From Colwellia hornerae (GTDB taxonomy: Bacteria; Pseudomonadota; Gammaproteobacteria; Enterobacterales; Alteromonadaceae), in the NCBI RefSeq assembly GCF_007954355.1, contig NZ_VOLR01000015.1:1-64000 (forward strand): a DNA stretch of 64,000 nt, written 5' to 3'. The notes beneath the pieces were generated by a model. The model saw nothing but the letters and a program-made list of their open reading frames with translations. It was not told the DNA's origin and did no database searches. Shown here piece after piece: positions 55,841 through 64,000 of the stretch. Made by a program: the position numbers and the translations under genes. Within the stretch, counting starts at the first letter, position 1. Each line of letters opens with the position of its first letter.

Positions 55841-58510
55841 ATGAAAATTAAAAGCAGTGTTAAATTTAAAACACAAGGCTTGGCCGCGTTAATAGGGCTA
55901 ACGGTCACGTTAGGACTTGCTGGCTGTGGTGGTGCAGCCACCGAAACTAAACCAGATGTTATCGATCCACAACAGCCTGTCTCTGATTGGAAAATGGTGT
56001 GGAATGATGAGTTTGATACAAGCACAATAAACACTCAAAACTGGACGCATGAAGTTAACTGTGACGGGGGTGGTAACCAAGAAAAACAGTGTTACACCGA
56101 CAGCGCTGAAAACTCATATATCCAAGATGGTATGTTAAACATTGTAGCCTTACCCGCAGCTGAGGGCGCCGCGTTACCTTATACATCGGCTCGCATGATG
56201 ACGCGTTATAAAGCTGATTTTAAATATGGACGCATGGAAATGCGCGCTAAAGCGCCTTCAGGACAAGGTAGCTGGCCAGCATTTTGGATGATGCCTACTG
56301 ATGAAGAGTATGGCGAATGGCCACGTTCGGGTGAAATTGATATCTTTGAATCAGTTAACTTAGGTGTAGCCAGAGAAGACGGTAGCGCAGAAAACCATGT
56401 TTACGGAACACTTCACTATGGTAAAAGTTGGCCTAACAATTCTCAATCAGGACAAGCTTATAGCCTAGCGAGTGGTGCTAACCCCGCTGATGATTTTCAC
56501 ACTTACGCCATTGAGTGGCAAGAAGGTGAAATTCGCTGGTACATGGATGACCATTTATATGCAACACAGCGACAATCCAAAATTCGCTACAACTCTAAAG
56601 ATGAAGCGGTAGGCCTATCACATCGAGGTTGGTTTACTGAATACTACGACCAGTTATCGGGTGAATTAAAAACCTATTGGAGCAAAGCTCCTTATGACAA
56701 AGAATTTTATTTAATACTTAACTTTGCTGTTGGTGGCAGTTGGCCTGAAAATGTTAATGACTTAGGTGTTGATGCCACAGTTTTTGGTGCAGATAACAAA
56801 TTTGAAATTGACTATGTACGTGTTTTCCAGTGTCAGCAAAATATTGATACCGGTAAAGGCTGTGAAACAGTAAGACCCGGTTACGATAGCTTAGAAGATG
56901 GTCTTATTGAAGGTAAAGCACCAGTTCCATTACCGCCAAGTGATGGTGTTGCTAAAAACCTAGATATTTTTAACGGTACGTTAAATGCTAACTGGATTGC
57001 TTGGGATTGTTGTGGTGGTACTTCACCTGCAATTATCGCTGATGCCGATAAAGGCGATGCTGTTCAATTTAATATTAATGATAACAATGGCACCGTATTA
57101 GGTTTTTCAACGCGAGGCGAACATTTTGGTGATGATTTTTCTGGTGAGTCTAGCCCATTTGATGCATCACCATTGGTTGATTTAAATGGTACTTTGTCAT
57201 TTGAAATGAAAGTGGTTACCCCACCATCTTCTGCGACGACTTGGTTATTAAAAGTGGAAGCCGGTGACGGCGGACCTAATACTGGCGATGTTGCGCTTAA
57301 CACCAGTAATGAAGGTGCAGATCCTGTTGTGGGTCAATGGCAAACTTATACATTTCCATTATCAGTCTTACAAGACGCAGGTCTAGATCTTAGTGCCATT
57401 GATGTGGTGATGATATTTCCAGCTTGGCAAACAGGCGAAGGCGCTGAATATTTAATTACTAATATTACAATTGAAGGTGACGTTGCTGGAGCGCCTGAAT
57501 TAGTGGTCTTTACTGATGACGAAAACCCAAGCTGGCCAATGTGGGACTGTTGTGGTGGTTCTATGCCAACGGTTGAATTAGATGATGATGCTCACGGTAA
57601 CGTAGCTGAATTTTCTATCGGTGGTGAGCCAACGGTAATGGGCTTTATTTCCAGAGCTGATAATACAGATTCACCTGCGCCATTTGATGCTTCTGCGATT
57701 CTTTCTAACGGGGTTATTCAATTTGAAATGAAAGTAACCGCTATGCCTGGTGATGCGGCTTGGATGTTTAAAGTTGAAGCAGACAATAATGCGACTTTCG
57801 CCGAACTTACCTTAACTGACTCTGTAGAAGGTGTTTCACCGGCTCTAGATCAATGGCAAACCTATACGTTTAACTTATCTGCTTTAGCGAATGCTGGTTT
57901 AGATGTCAGTGCGATTGATGTCTTAATGGTTTTCCCTGCATGGGGTGCTGGCGAAGGTGCAATCTACCGTCTAGATAACGTTAAAATTTATGACCCAACA
58001 GCTACAGCTGTCAACAATGATGTTTTATTTGCTGATGCACCTGCTACCGGTTGGTCAATGTGGGATTGTTGTGGTGGCACAACACCAACACTTGAAAACG
58101 ATGACACCGCTCATGGCGTAACGGCTGAATATGTTATTGGTTCACAGCCAACGGTTGTTGGGCTTGATGCTGAAGATGGCGTCTTTGTTGATGCATCAGG
58201 TATCTTAGCCAATGGTGTGGTGAAATTTGATGTTAAAGTTGTTACACCACCAAACGATGCAGCGAGTGTTTGGATGTTTAAAATCGAGTCAAATAAAGCC
58301 GATACTTTTGCAGAGCTTCCTTTAACAGGCAGCACCGAAGGAAAAGCACCGACTACGGGTGAATGGCAAACCTACACATTCCCACTGCAAACATTATTTG
58401 ATGCCGGTTTAGATATTAGTCAGATAGATGTATTAATGATTTTCCCTGCTTGGGGAACGGGTGAAGGGGCTGTTTTTCGTCTTGACAATGTGATGATAAC
58501 AGCACTATAA
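55841..58510 (+). CDS. GH16 laminarinase lipoprotein with three C-terminal WDCCGG modules
   Basis: 889 residues from the ATG at 55841, chosen for AGGGGAG just upstream; an in-frame TTG at 55817 lacks this. The lipobox LAGC gives Cys29. The GH16 domain (about 48-345) has GSWPAFWMMP and GEIDIFES with E165, D167 and E170 in catalytic positions. Three homologous modules follow, each opening with W..WDCCGG: W388, W568 and W741, about 175 residues apart. They share QWQTYTFPL and VLMIFPAWGTGEGA-type stretches and look like carbohydrate-binding beta-sandwiches; the paired Cys could form a vicinal disulfide. Probably a surface endo-beta-1,3-glucanase. It is followed by a TonB-dependent receptor, so it likely feeds oligosaccharides to it. 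Confidence 0.9.
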   Translation: MKIKSSVKFKTQGLAALIGLTVTLGLAGCGGAATETKPDVIDPQQPVSDWKMVWNDEFDTSTINTQNWTHEVNCDGGGNQEKQCYTDSAENSYIQDGMLNIVALPAAEGAALPYTSARMMTRYKADFKYGRMEMRAKAPSGQGSWPAFWMMPTDEEYGEWPRSGEIDIFESVNLGVAREDGSAENHVYGTLHYGKSWPNNSQSGQAYSLASGANPADDFHTYAIEWQEGEIRWYMDDHLYATQRQSKIRYNSKDEAVGLSHRGWFTEYYDQLSGELKTYWSKAPYDKEFYLILNFAVGGSWPENVNDLGVDATVFGADNKFEIDYVRVFQCQQNIDTGKGCETVRPGYDSLEDGLIEGKAPVPLPPSDGVAKNLDIFNGTLNANWIAWDCCGGTSPAIIADADKGDAVQFNINDNNGTVLGFSTRGEHFGDDFSGESSPFDASPLVDLNGTLSFEMKVVTPPSSATTWLLKVEAGDGGPNTGDVALNTSNEGADPVVGQWQTYTFPLSVLQDAGLDLSAIDVVMIFPAWQTGEGAEYLITNITIEGDVAGAPELVVFTDDENPSWPMWDCCGGSMPTVELDDDAHGNVAEFSIGGEPTVMGFISRADNTDSPAPFDASAILSNGVIQFEMKVTAMPGDAAWMFKVEADNNATFAELTLTDSVEGVSPALDQWQTYTFNLSALANAGLDVSAIDVLMVFPAWGAGEGAIYRLDNVKIYDPTATAVNNDVLFADAPATGWSMWDCCGGTTPTLENDDTAHGVTAEYVIGSQPTVVGLDAEDGVFVDASGILANGVVKFDVKVVTPPNDAASVWMFKIESNKADTFAELPLTGSTEGKAPTTGEWQTYTFPLQTLFDAGLDISQIDVLMIFPAWGTGEGAVFRLDNVMITAL

Positions 58511-58532
58511 CCACGATATTAGCAAAGGTTGA

Positions 58533-58550
58533 GCGGCTTTAAGTAGCCGC
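58533..58550 (+). terminator. Short hairpin between GH16 and receptor genes
   Basis: GCGGCT at 58533-58538 pairs with AGCCGC at 58545-58550. With no T-run it is more likely an intercistronic stem than a full terminator, fitting co-transcription with the receptor gene. Confidence 0.4.
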
Positions 58551-58586
58551 CGTCATTAAAACTAATTTTAAGAAAGTAGGGTAACC

Positions 58587-61571
58587 ATGAAACATTCAAT
58601 TTTTAATAAAAAGCGCTTAGCCGTTTGTATATCAGCGGTTTTAGCAACTGGATTGAGCAGTCAGCTTTATGCCGAAGAAGCCGTAACAGATAAAGTCAAT
58701 AACAGTGAGAAAGACGCTGCGATTGAAGTTATTCAAGTGACTGGTATCATGAGCAGTTTATCTCGCTCTATGTCAGTAAAAAGAAACGCTTCAGGCGTTG
58801 TTGACGTCATCTCAGCTGAAGATATGGGTAAATTTCCAGATACTAACTTAGCCGAGTCATTACAGCGTATTACCGGTGTTTCGGTCAGTCGCTCTAATGG
58901 TGAAGGCAGCCAGATCACCGTGCGCGGTTTTGGTCCAGAATTTAACCTAATTACACTTAACGGCCGTCAAATGCCGGGTACGGGTAATTCACGTTCATAC
59001 AGTTTAGAAAATTTATCTTCTGATGGCGTCAGTGCTATTGAAGTACATAAAACTGTGCGTGCAGAAAACCCAAGTGGTGGTCTTGGTGCTACCGTTAATA
59101 TTATTACTATGAAACCTTTTGCTAGCCCAGGTGAGAAATTTGTTATCTCAGGAAAAGGCATTTATGACTCGTCTAATGTCGAAGGTGATGATGTTACACC
59201 TGAGTTTTCAGGCTTATACAGTAATACCTTTGCTGATGACACTTTTGGTTTTGCTTTGTCGTTTTCTCATCAACAACGTGACTTTCAACAACAATCGGCA
59301 AATATTCAAGGTTGGCAGTTTCAGCCAGACGCACAACTACCGACTTTAGATGATGACAAAGTCATTGATAATCGTGATGCGAATGCCGCAGCGGGTGCTT
59401 TTTTCCCTCGTGATATGAACTACGGTATTGCTAATGTTGAGCGTGAAAGAACCAATGCCAATGTTACTTTCCAATATGCGCCTACAGAAAGTGTGATTAT
59501 GACACTTGATTATACGATGGGAGAGTCAACAACGGGCACTAATTCTATTGGTTGGGGTCAATGGCATGATTTTGGCGGTAACATTGATGCTTACGAATTA
59601 GATGAAAATGGCACGGTTATGTTCGCCGACTTGTCGGGTAACGATGGTTCTTATACGGCCAATCGAAATACCATTGAAACTAATGAGAGTTCATTAGGTT
59701 TTAACGTTGAATGGCGTCCGTCTGATGATTTTGTTTTTTCAGTCGATTACCACAGCTCAGAAAACAAAGCTGACAACGGTAAAGATAAAGGCATGAATGG
59801 CACGGGATCATTAGTTTTCGGTTCAGATCAATTGGTTAATAAACATTATGACTTCAGACAAGGTGATATTCCACAAGGGACAATCTTCTGGAAAAATGGC
59901 TCTACAACGCTTGCACCTAGTGAAATGGATTCACACTTTAGCCAATTTGAGCATACTCCTGGAAAGTCTGAAATTGATCAACTGCAAATCGATGGTTCAT
60001 GGGAAAACCCAGATGACTCGCCATTAATGTCAGTTAAGTTTGGTGTTGCTCGTACTGAGCAAACCATGGGTGGCTCACGTTCATGGAGTGGTCTGATTGG
60101 TGGTTTCTTATTTAACCCCAATTATTCAGCGGCATTTCCTGATGGCATGTTTGAATACAACACAACCGATGGCTTTTTGGATGAATTTTCAAACGGCGAC
60201 AACGCTATGGGTGCTGGATACTACTATAGTTTTGATTTTGATGAAGCGGTTGCTCGTTCAACGGCCTATTTAAACAGTGACGTATTAGGTGACGACTTTT
60301 TTAGTACCGACGCCTATCGTGCTGGCAGTGTTCAGTCACAATCTTCAGTAGATGAAGATACCACCAGTGTTTATGCCTCCTCTTTATTTGAGTTTGACGT
60401 TGCTGAATTACCAGTACAGGTCAGTGTTGGCTTTAGATATGAGCAAACCGATGTAACCAGTAATGTTTTGCAACCTATCCCTACCGAAGTTTGGTGGAAA
60501 GGTGGCAGTGAGTGGTTAACTCAATATCAACCAGGTGAAAATACTATCTTGTCACTTGAAGGTGAGCATGATGTCTTCTTACCTATGATTGACGCCAAAA
60601 TTGATCTTAGTGATGAACTTGTTGCCCGTGCTTCTTGGGGTAAAACTATCGCTCGAGCTCCTTTAGGTAGCTTAGCTGGTGGCCGTTCATTAGGAGCAAG
60701 TACCCGTCCTAATTCTCGTATAGGTGGTGAAGGTAATACTAATCTTGACCCTTATGAGTCTACTAATCTTGATATTTCTTTAGAATATTATTACGCAGAA
60801 GGTAGTTATGCTGCTATTGGTTACTTTAGAAAAGATGTAAAGAATTTTATTAGTAGCCAAACAATTACGACACCCGTTGATGATATCCGTGATATTTATC
60901 AGGGGCCACGTTGGAATCAAGCGGTTACTGACTTAGGCGGCACCCCGACGAGTGATGAAATTTTTGCGCAAATGCAAGCTAATGGAGCCACGTTAAATGC
61001 TCAAGGCTTTATTGAGCCCGCAGGCGATGATCCTTTAATGCAATGGGATATTACCCGTCCATTCAATGCCCCCGATGATAAGATGGTTGACGGCATAGAA
61101 GTCGCTGTTCAACATTTCTTTGGCGAGAGTGGTTTTGGTTTCGGTGCTAATGCGACCTTCGTTGATGGAGATGTTAAATTTGATGTGGATGATATAACTA
61201 AAGTTGACAGTGTTGCTGAGTTAAAACCGCAAACACCTCTAACCGGTTTAAGTGATTCGGCTAACTTTCAATTGTTCTATGAAAAAGAAGGTTTGTCAGT
61301 AAAAGTCACTTACGCTTGGCGTGACGAATACCTTATTGGTGTCGGACAAGCTCAAGGTTCTTCTGATGCGCCACCACAATTTGCGAAAGAGTTTGGTCAA
61401 GTCGATATGAGTATTAACTACGACATTGATGAAAACTTTACGGTATTTGTTGAAGGCTTAAACCTTAATAACGAAACCGAGCAATCTTTTGGCCGTTACG
61501 AAGAGCAGTTTTTATCTGCTAGACAATACGGTACTAGATATACTGTAGGTGTTCGTTACAGCTTTAAGTAA
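58587..61571 (+). CDS. TonB-dependent receptor, carbohydrate-type
   Basis: 994 residues. The signal peptide ends near LYA (residue 29). The plug domain (about 45-165) begins IEVIQVTGIMSSLSRSM and contains AEDMGKFPDTNLAESLQRI and QITVRGFGPEFNLITLNGR, the pattern of the large TonB receptor group (TIGR01782-like) linked to glycan uptake. The rest is a 22-strand barrel ending in a terminal aromatic (GVRYSFK, with F at the penultimate position). It should import laminarin oligosaccharides across the outer membrane using TonB energy. It lies between a GH16 gene and a GPH symporter, 77 nt after the former, with a strong terminator after it. Confidence 0.93.
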   Translation: MKHSIFNKKRLAVCISAVLATGLSSQLYAEEAVTDKVNNSEKDAAIEVIQVTGIMSSLSRSMSVKRNASGVVDVISAEDMGKFPDTNLAESLQRITGVSVSRSNGEGSQITVRGFGPEFNLITLNGRQMPGTGNSRSYSLENLSSDGVSAIEVHKTVRAENPSGGLGATVNIITMKPFASPGEKFVISGKGIYDSSNVEGDDVTPEFSGLYSNTFADDTFGFALSFSHQQRDFQQQSANIQGWQFQPDAQLPTLDDDKVIDNRDANAAAGAFFPRDMNYGIANVERERTNANVTFQYAPTESVIMTLDYTMGESTTGTNSIGWGQWHDFGGNIDAYELDENGTVMFADLSGNDGSYTANRNTIETNESSLGFNVEWRPSDDFVFSVDYHSSENKADNGKDKGMNGTGSLVFGSDQLVNKHYDFRQGDIPQGTIFWKNGSTTLAPSEMDSHFSQFEHTPGKSEIDQLQIDGSWENPDDSPLMSVKFGVARTEQTMGGSRSWSGLIGGFLFNPNYSAAFPDGMFEYNTTDGFLDEFSNGDNAMGAGYYYSFDFDEAVARSTAYLNSDVLGDDFFSTDAYRAGSVQSQSSVDEDTTSVYASSLFEFDVAELPVQVSVGFRYEQTDVTSNVLQPIPTEVWWKGGSEWLTQYQPGENTILSLEGEHDVFLPMIDAKIDLSDELVARASWGKTIARAPLGSLAGGRSLGASTRPNSRIGGEGNTNLDPYESTNLDISLEYYYAEGSYAAIGYFRKDVKNFISSQTITTPVDDIRDIYQGPRWNQAVTDLGGTPTSDEIFAQMQANGATLNAQGFIEPAGDDPLMQWDITRPFNAPDDKMVDGIEVAVQHFFGESGFGFGANATFVDGDVKFDVDDITKVDSVAELKPQTPLTGLSDSANFQLFYEKEGLSVKVTYAWRDEYLIGVGQAQGSSDAPPQFAKEFGQVDMSINYDIDENFTVFVEGLNLNNETEQSFGRYEEQFLSARQYGTRYTVGVRYSFK

Positions 61572-61598
61572 AACGGTGATCTGCTAAGTTCAATGAAT

Positions 61599-61632
61599 AG
61601 GCCTATATTGTTTTGCGATATAGGCCTTTTTT
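61599..61632 (+). terminator. Strong terminator after the receptor gene
   Basis: AGGCCTATAT at 61599-61608 pairs perfectly with ATATAGGCCT at 61618-61627, followed by a T-run to 61632. It separates the GH16-receptor unit from the next symporter. Confidence 0.92.
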
Positions 61633-61707
61633 GTTTATAGGTTTTTTATTTTATAACCTTATATGTCTAAGCTCGTTAGTTGAGTCAATAATCAAAAGAG
61701 ACGTTTT

Positions 61708-63036
61708 ATGTTAACAATTCGCGAAAAAATTGCTTATGGCTTAGGTGATACCGCCAGTAATATTATTTTCCAAACGGTGATGATGTTCCTGTTAATTTTT
61801 TATACTGATGTGGTGGGTATTTCGCCAGCTGTTGTTGGCACTATGTTTTTAGTGGTGCGTTTATTTGACGCGATAACTGATCCCCTGATGGGGGCATTGG
61901 CTGACCGTACTAAAACACGTTTTGGACAATTTCGACCTTATCTACTTTGGCTTGCTGTGCCGTTTGGCATTATTTCTATTATGGCATTTACGACACCAGA
62001 CTTGACAGGTAATGCTAAGATTATCTATGCCTTTGTTACCTATACCTTGTTAATGATGGTCTATACCGCAATTAATATCCCATATTCTGCGTTAGGTGGT
62101 GTTTTAACAACGCAGCCCGCTGAACGTGTATCAGTACAAACTTATCGATTCGTCTTAGGGATGCTCGGTGGATTAATTGTTGCCGCAGGCACTTTGCCTT
62201 TAGTCGAGTATTTTGGTGGTGGTGATAAAGCCAAAGGGTATCAGTTCACTATGGTCACGATGAGCCTTTTAGGTGTGGCGATGTTTCTATTATGCTTTAG
62301 TGGTACTAAAGAACGTGTTTGCGTACCTGAAAATCAGCAAACCTCCTTTTTCGACGATTTAAAAGCACTGTGGCAAAATGATCAATGGCGAATATTGTCT
62401 CTGGCAGGTTTATTTTTATTAACAGGCCAAGTATTAAGAGCCACATTAGCGATATATTATGTGAAATATGTGCTCGGTCTCGAAGCGCAAATTACTTTAT
62501 TTATGTCGCTGGGCATGATAGGTAGTATTTTAGGCTGCGCTTGTGCTCAAGCTCTTGCGAAAAGAGTCTGCAAGATTAAGGCTTATATTAGTTTACAGCT
62601 CATCGCCGCTTTTATCTGTGTGATCAGTTATTTTGTCCCAAAAGATCAAGTGACTACCGCCTTTGCTTTGTTTTTTTTATGGAGCTTCTTTTTACAAATG
62701 GCAACGCCTTTGTTGTGGGCAAAGATGGCTGACACCATAGATTATGGTCATTGGAGAACGGGTGTGCGCATAACCGGCATGGTCTATTCTTCGGTGGTGT
62801 TTTTTATCAAATTAGGTGTCGCTTTTGGTGGCGCTTTCGCCGGTTGGTTACTGGCTTATTATGGCTATCAAGCAGACGTTGAACAAACAGAAACAGCTAA
62901 AGAGGGGATATTACTATCATTCACTGTTTACCCTGCATTAGGTTCAATACTTGTTGCTTGGGTCATGCGAAAGTACGTGCTTAATAAAGAAAAAGTTGAA
63001 CAAATACATTTAGCCTTAAAGACTCACGGGGCTTAG
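61708..63036 (+). CDS. GPH-family sugar:cation symporter (second)
   Basis: 442 residues with about 12 helices. Family features are KIAYGLGDTASNIIFQTVM, DAITDPLMGALADRTKTRFG, GQFRPYLLW and ADTIDYGHWRTGVRITG. It is shorter than the symporter at 28992 (502) and lacks its long tail. It should import mono- or oligosaccharides released at the surface, completing the route from the receptor to the cytoplasm. It sits between the receptor and a malectin-GH16 gene on the same strand, but a strong terminator precedes it, so it probably has its own promoter in the 136-nt gap. Confidence 0.9.
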   Translation: MLTIREKIAYGLGDTASNIIFQTVMMFLLIFYTDVVGISPAVVGTMFLVVRLFDAITDPLMGALADRTKTRFGQFRPYLLWLAVPFGIISIMAFTTPDLTGNAKIIYAFVTYTLLMMVYTAINIPYSALGGVLTTQPAERVSVQTYRFVLGMLGGLIVAAGTLPLVEYFGGGDKAKGYQFTMVTMSLLGVAMFLLCFSGTKERVCVPENQQTSFFDDLKALWQNDQWRILSLAGLFLLTGQVLRATLAIYYVKYVLGLEAQITLFMSLGMIGSILGCACAQALAKRVCKIKAYISLQLIAAFICVISYFVPKDQVTTAFALFFLWSFFLQMATPLLWAKMADTIDYGHWRTGVRITGMVYSSVVFFIKLGVAFGGAFAGWLLAYYGYQADVEQTETAKEGILLSFTVYPALGSILVAWVMRKYVLNKEKVEQIHLALKTHGA

Positions 63037-63191
63037 CCGCTATGCGAGCAGTGTCGTTTTTACCGCAAGGCTAGTCCATCTTGCCTTGTTTTGATTGCGA
63101 TACATTCTAGTTCCCTTATTGTTGCTAATATATTGCTAATAAATAACGCTACCTAGCTGACATGGCGTTATGAATTTGGAGCTTCAATAAC

Positions 63192-64000
63192 ATGAAGAAT
63201 AAACAAAGTAACAAAAAATCATTGTTGGTCTTGGTCTTAATCTTAATCCCCGTATTACTTATTGGCCAAGCACTGATAAGCGACGATGAAAGTTATCAGT
63301 CCGATGAAGCTCATTTAGCTTCTGCTCATCAGGGCGACCAGCAAAGTGATCATCTTGAAAAAAATAACACGGTCGTCTGGGCCATTAATGTTGGTGGCAG
63401 TGAATATGTTGGCGTTGACGGTATAAGCTATCAAGCAGATCAATCGATAATTACTGGTGATATAGGTACGATTGAAAATATCAAAGGCTCACAAGATAGT
63501 TTTATTTATCAATCTTTTCGCTTTGGTAATATTGGTATTAAGCAACCGATGGAAAATGGCCTGTACGATATCATTTTTAAATTTGCTGAACCTGAAGATA
63601 ATGCCATGGATGCCCGAGTCTTCAATGTTTTTGCTGAGGACAAGCTGGTTATTAGCGATTTAAATGTCAGGCTTGCTCGAGATGGTAAGCATATCTCGGC
63701 CTTAGCACGAGCTGTTTATAATGTTGAAGTGACAGATGTACAGCTAGATATAAACTTTCAAGCGATTAATGGGCAGCCAATCCTTAGTGCCCTAATTGTC
63801 CGAAAAAAAGAAATTGAGTCAAAGCAATGGCAATTAGTTTGGAGTGATGAATTTAATTATCAAGGTAAGCCAGATCCAAATAAATGGAGTTATGATATTT
63901 GGCCTGCTCGTAAGGTGAACAGTGAAGACCAAACTTATACTGACAGCCTTAAAAATGTCCATGTAAAAGACGGTAATTTAGTGATCACCGCCTACAAAGA
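63192..64000 (+). CDS. Malectin-GH16 protein, N-terminal part (runs off window)
   Basis: Open from the ATG at 63192 (GGAG ten bases upstream) to the window end, 269 codons. A signal or membrane helix (about 11-29; LLVLVLILIPVLLIG) precedes a hydrophilic linker and a malectin-type domain (about 60-205; VVWAINVGGSEYVGVDG, YDIIFKFAEPEDNAMDARVFN, VFAEDKLV), a fold known to bind di-glucosides. A GH16 domain then begins near residue 212 (WQLVWSDEFNYQGKPDPNKW), reaching about KDGNLVITAYK; the catalytic GEIDxxE site lies beyond the window. It would be the third GH16 in this locus and is probably membrane-anchored or exported. Confidence 0.87.
   Translation, partial: MKNKQSNKKSLLVLVLILIPVLLIGQALISDDESYQSDEAHLASAHQGDQQSDHLEKNNTVVWAINVGGSEYVGVDGISYQADQSIITGDIGTIENIKGSQDSFIYQSFRFGNIGIKQPMENGLYDIIFKFAEPEDNAMDARVFNVFAEDKLVISDLNVRLARDGKHISALARAVYNVEVTDVQLDINFQAINGQPILSALIVRKKEIESKQWQLVWSDEFNYQGKPDPNKWSYDIWPARKVNSEDQTYTDSLKNVHVKDGNLVITAYK

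Overview
The window looks like chromosome of a low-GC marine gammaproteobacterium of the Colwellia/Thalassotalea type (Alteromonadales). This is an inference from the AT-rich sequence and the gene set: GH16 and GH3 enzymes with TSP3, CBM6 and malectin modules, a large TonB-dependent receptor, a GlyGly-CTERM-like tail, YadGH, MgtE and phospholipase A. No rRNA, tRNA or CRISPR array was seen.

Layout. 1-260: right end of an IS256-family element. 0.5-9.1 kb: signalling block with a multi-sensor hybrid kinase, a broken Gfo/Idh/MocA oxidoreductase, and a PAS histidine kinase followed by a REC-REC-HD-GYP protein. 9.2-13.2 kb (minus): glutathionylspermidine synthetase/amidase, a DUF502 membrane protein and a QEGLA/DUF1704 metallopeptidase-like protein. 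13.5-24 kb: housekeeping and stress genes (solute-binding protein, Bax-like glucosaminidase, AraC regulator, GST, alpha/beta hydrolase, MgtE, phospholipase A, a tandem nitrilase-fold protein lacking both catalytic cysteines).

24.1-35.7 kb and 52.8-64 kb are two blocks of what is most simply read as a laminarin (beta-1,3-glucan) utilisation locus. Block 1 has two GH3 beta-glucosidases (minus), a divergent GPH-family sugar symporter, a lipoprotein fusing TSP3, CBM6 and a two-haem cytochrome region, and a GH16 whose C-terminal sorting tail is cut off by an in-frame stop codon. Block 2 has a glycan-binding-type lipoprotein (minus), a three-repeat GH16 lipoprotein, a TonB-dependent receptor, a second GPH symporter and a malectin-GH16 protein running off the window. 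The expected flow is extracellular GH16 cleavage, surface binding and TonB-dependent uptake of oligosaccharides, symport across the inner membrane, and hydrolysis to glucose by GH3 enzymes without signal peptides. A shared upstream element (CCATTTCA...TGACCG, 37-39 nt before a candidate -10) precedes the first symporter, the haem/CBM6 lipoprotein and the GH16 lipoprotein, and suggests one regulon.

Between the blocks (36-52 kb) lie a SAM methyltransferase, a TPR protein, a J-domain protein, a BvgS-like hybrid kinase, a Bcr/CflA pump, an exported KatG, an S9 peptidase and a YadGH ABC exporter. Two 34-residue single-helix proteins, each with a Shine-Dalgarno sequence and a downstream hairpin, sit in the gap after YadH. 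Three genes here (the downstream GH3, katG, yadH) have their 3' ends tandemly duplicated into the downstream spacer.
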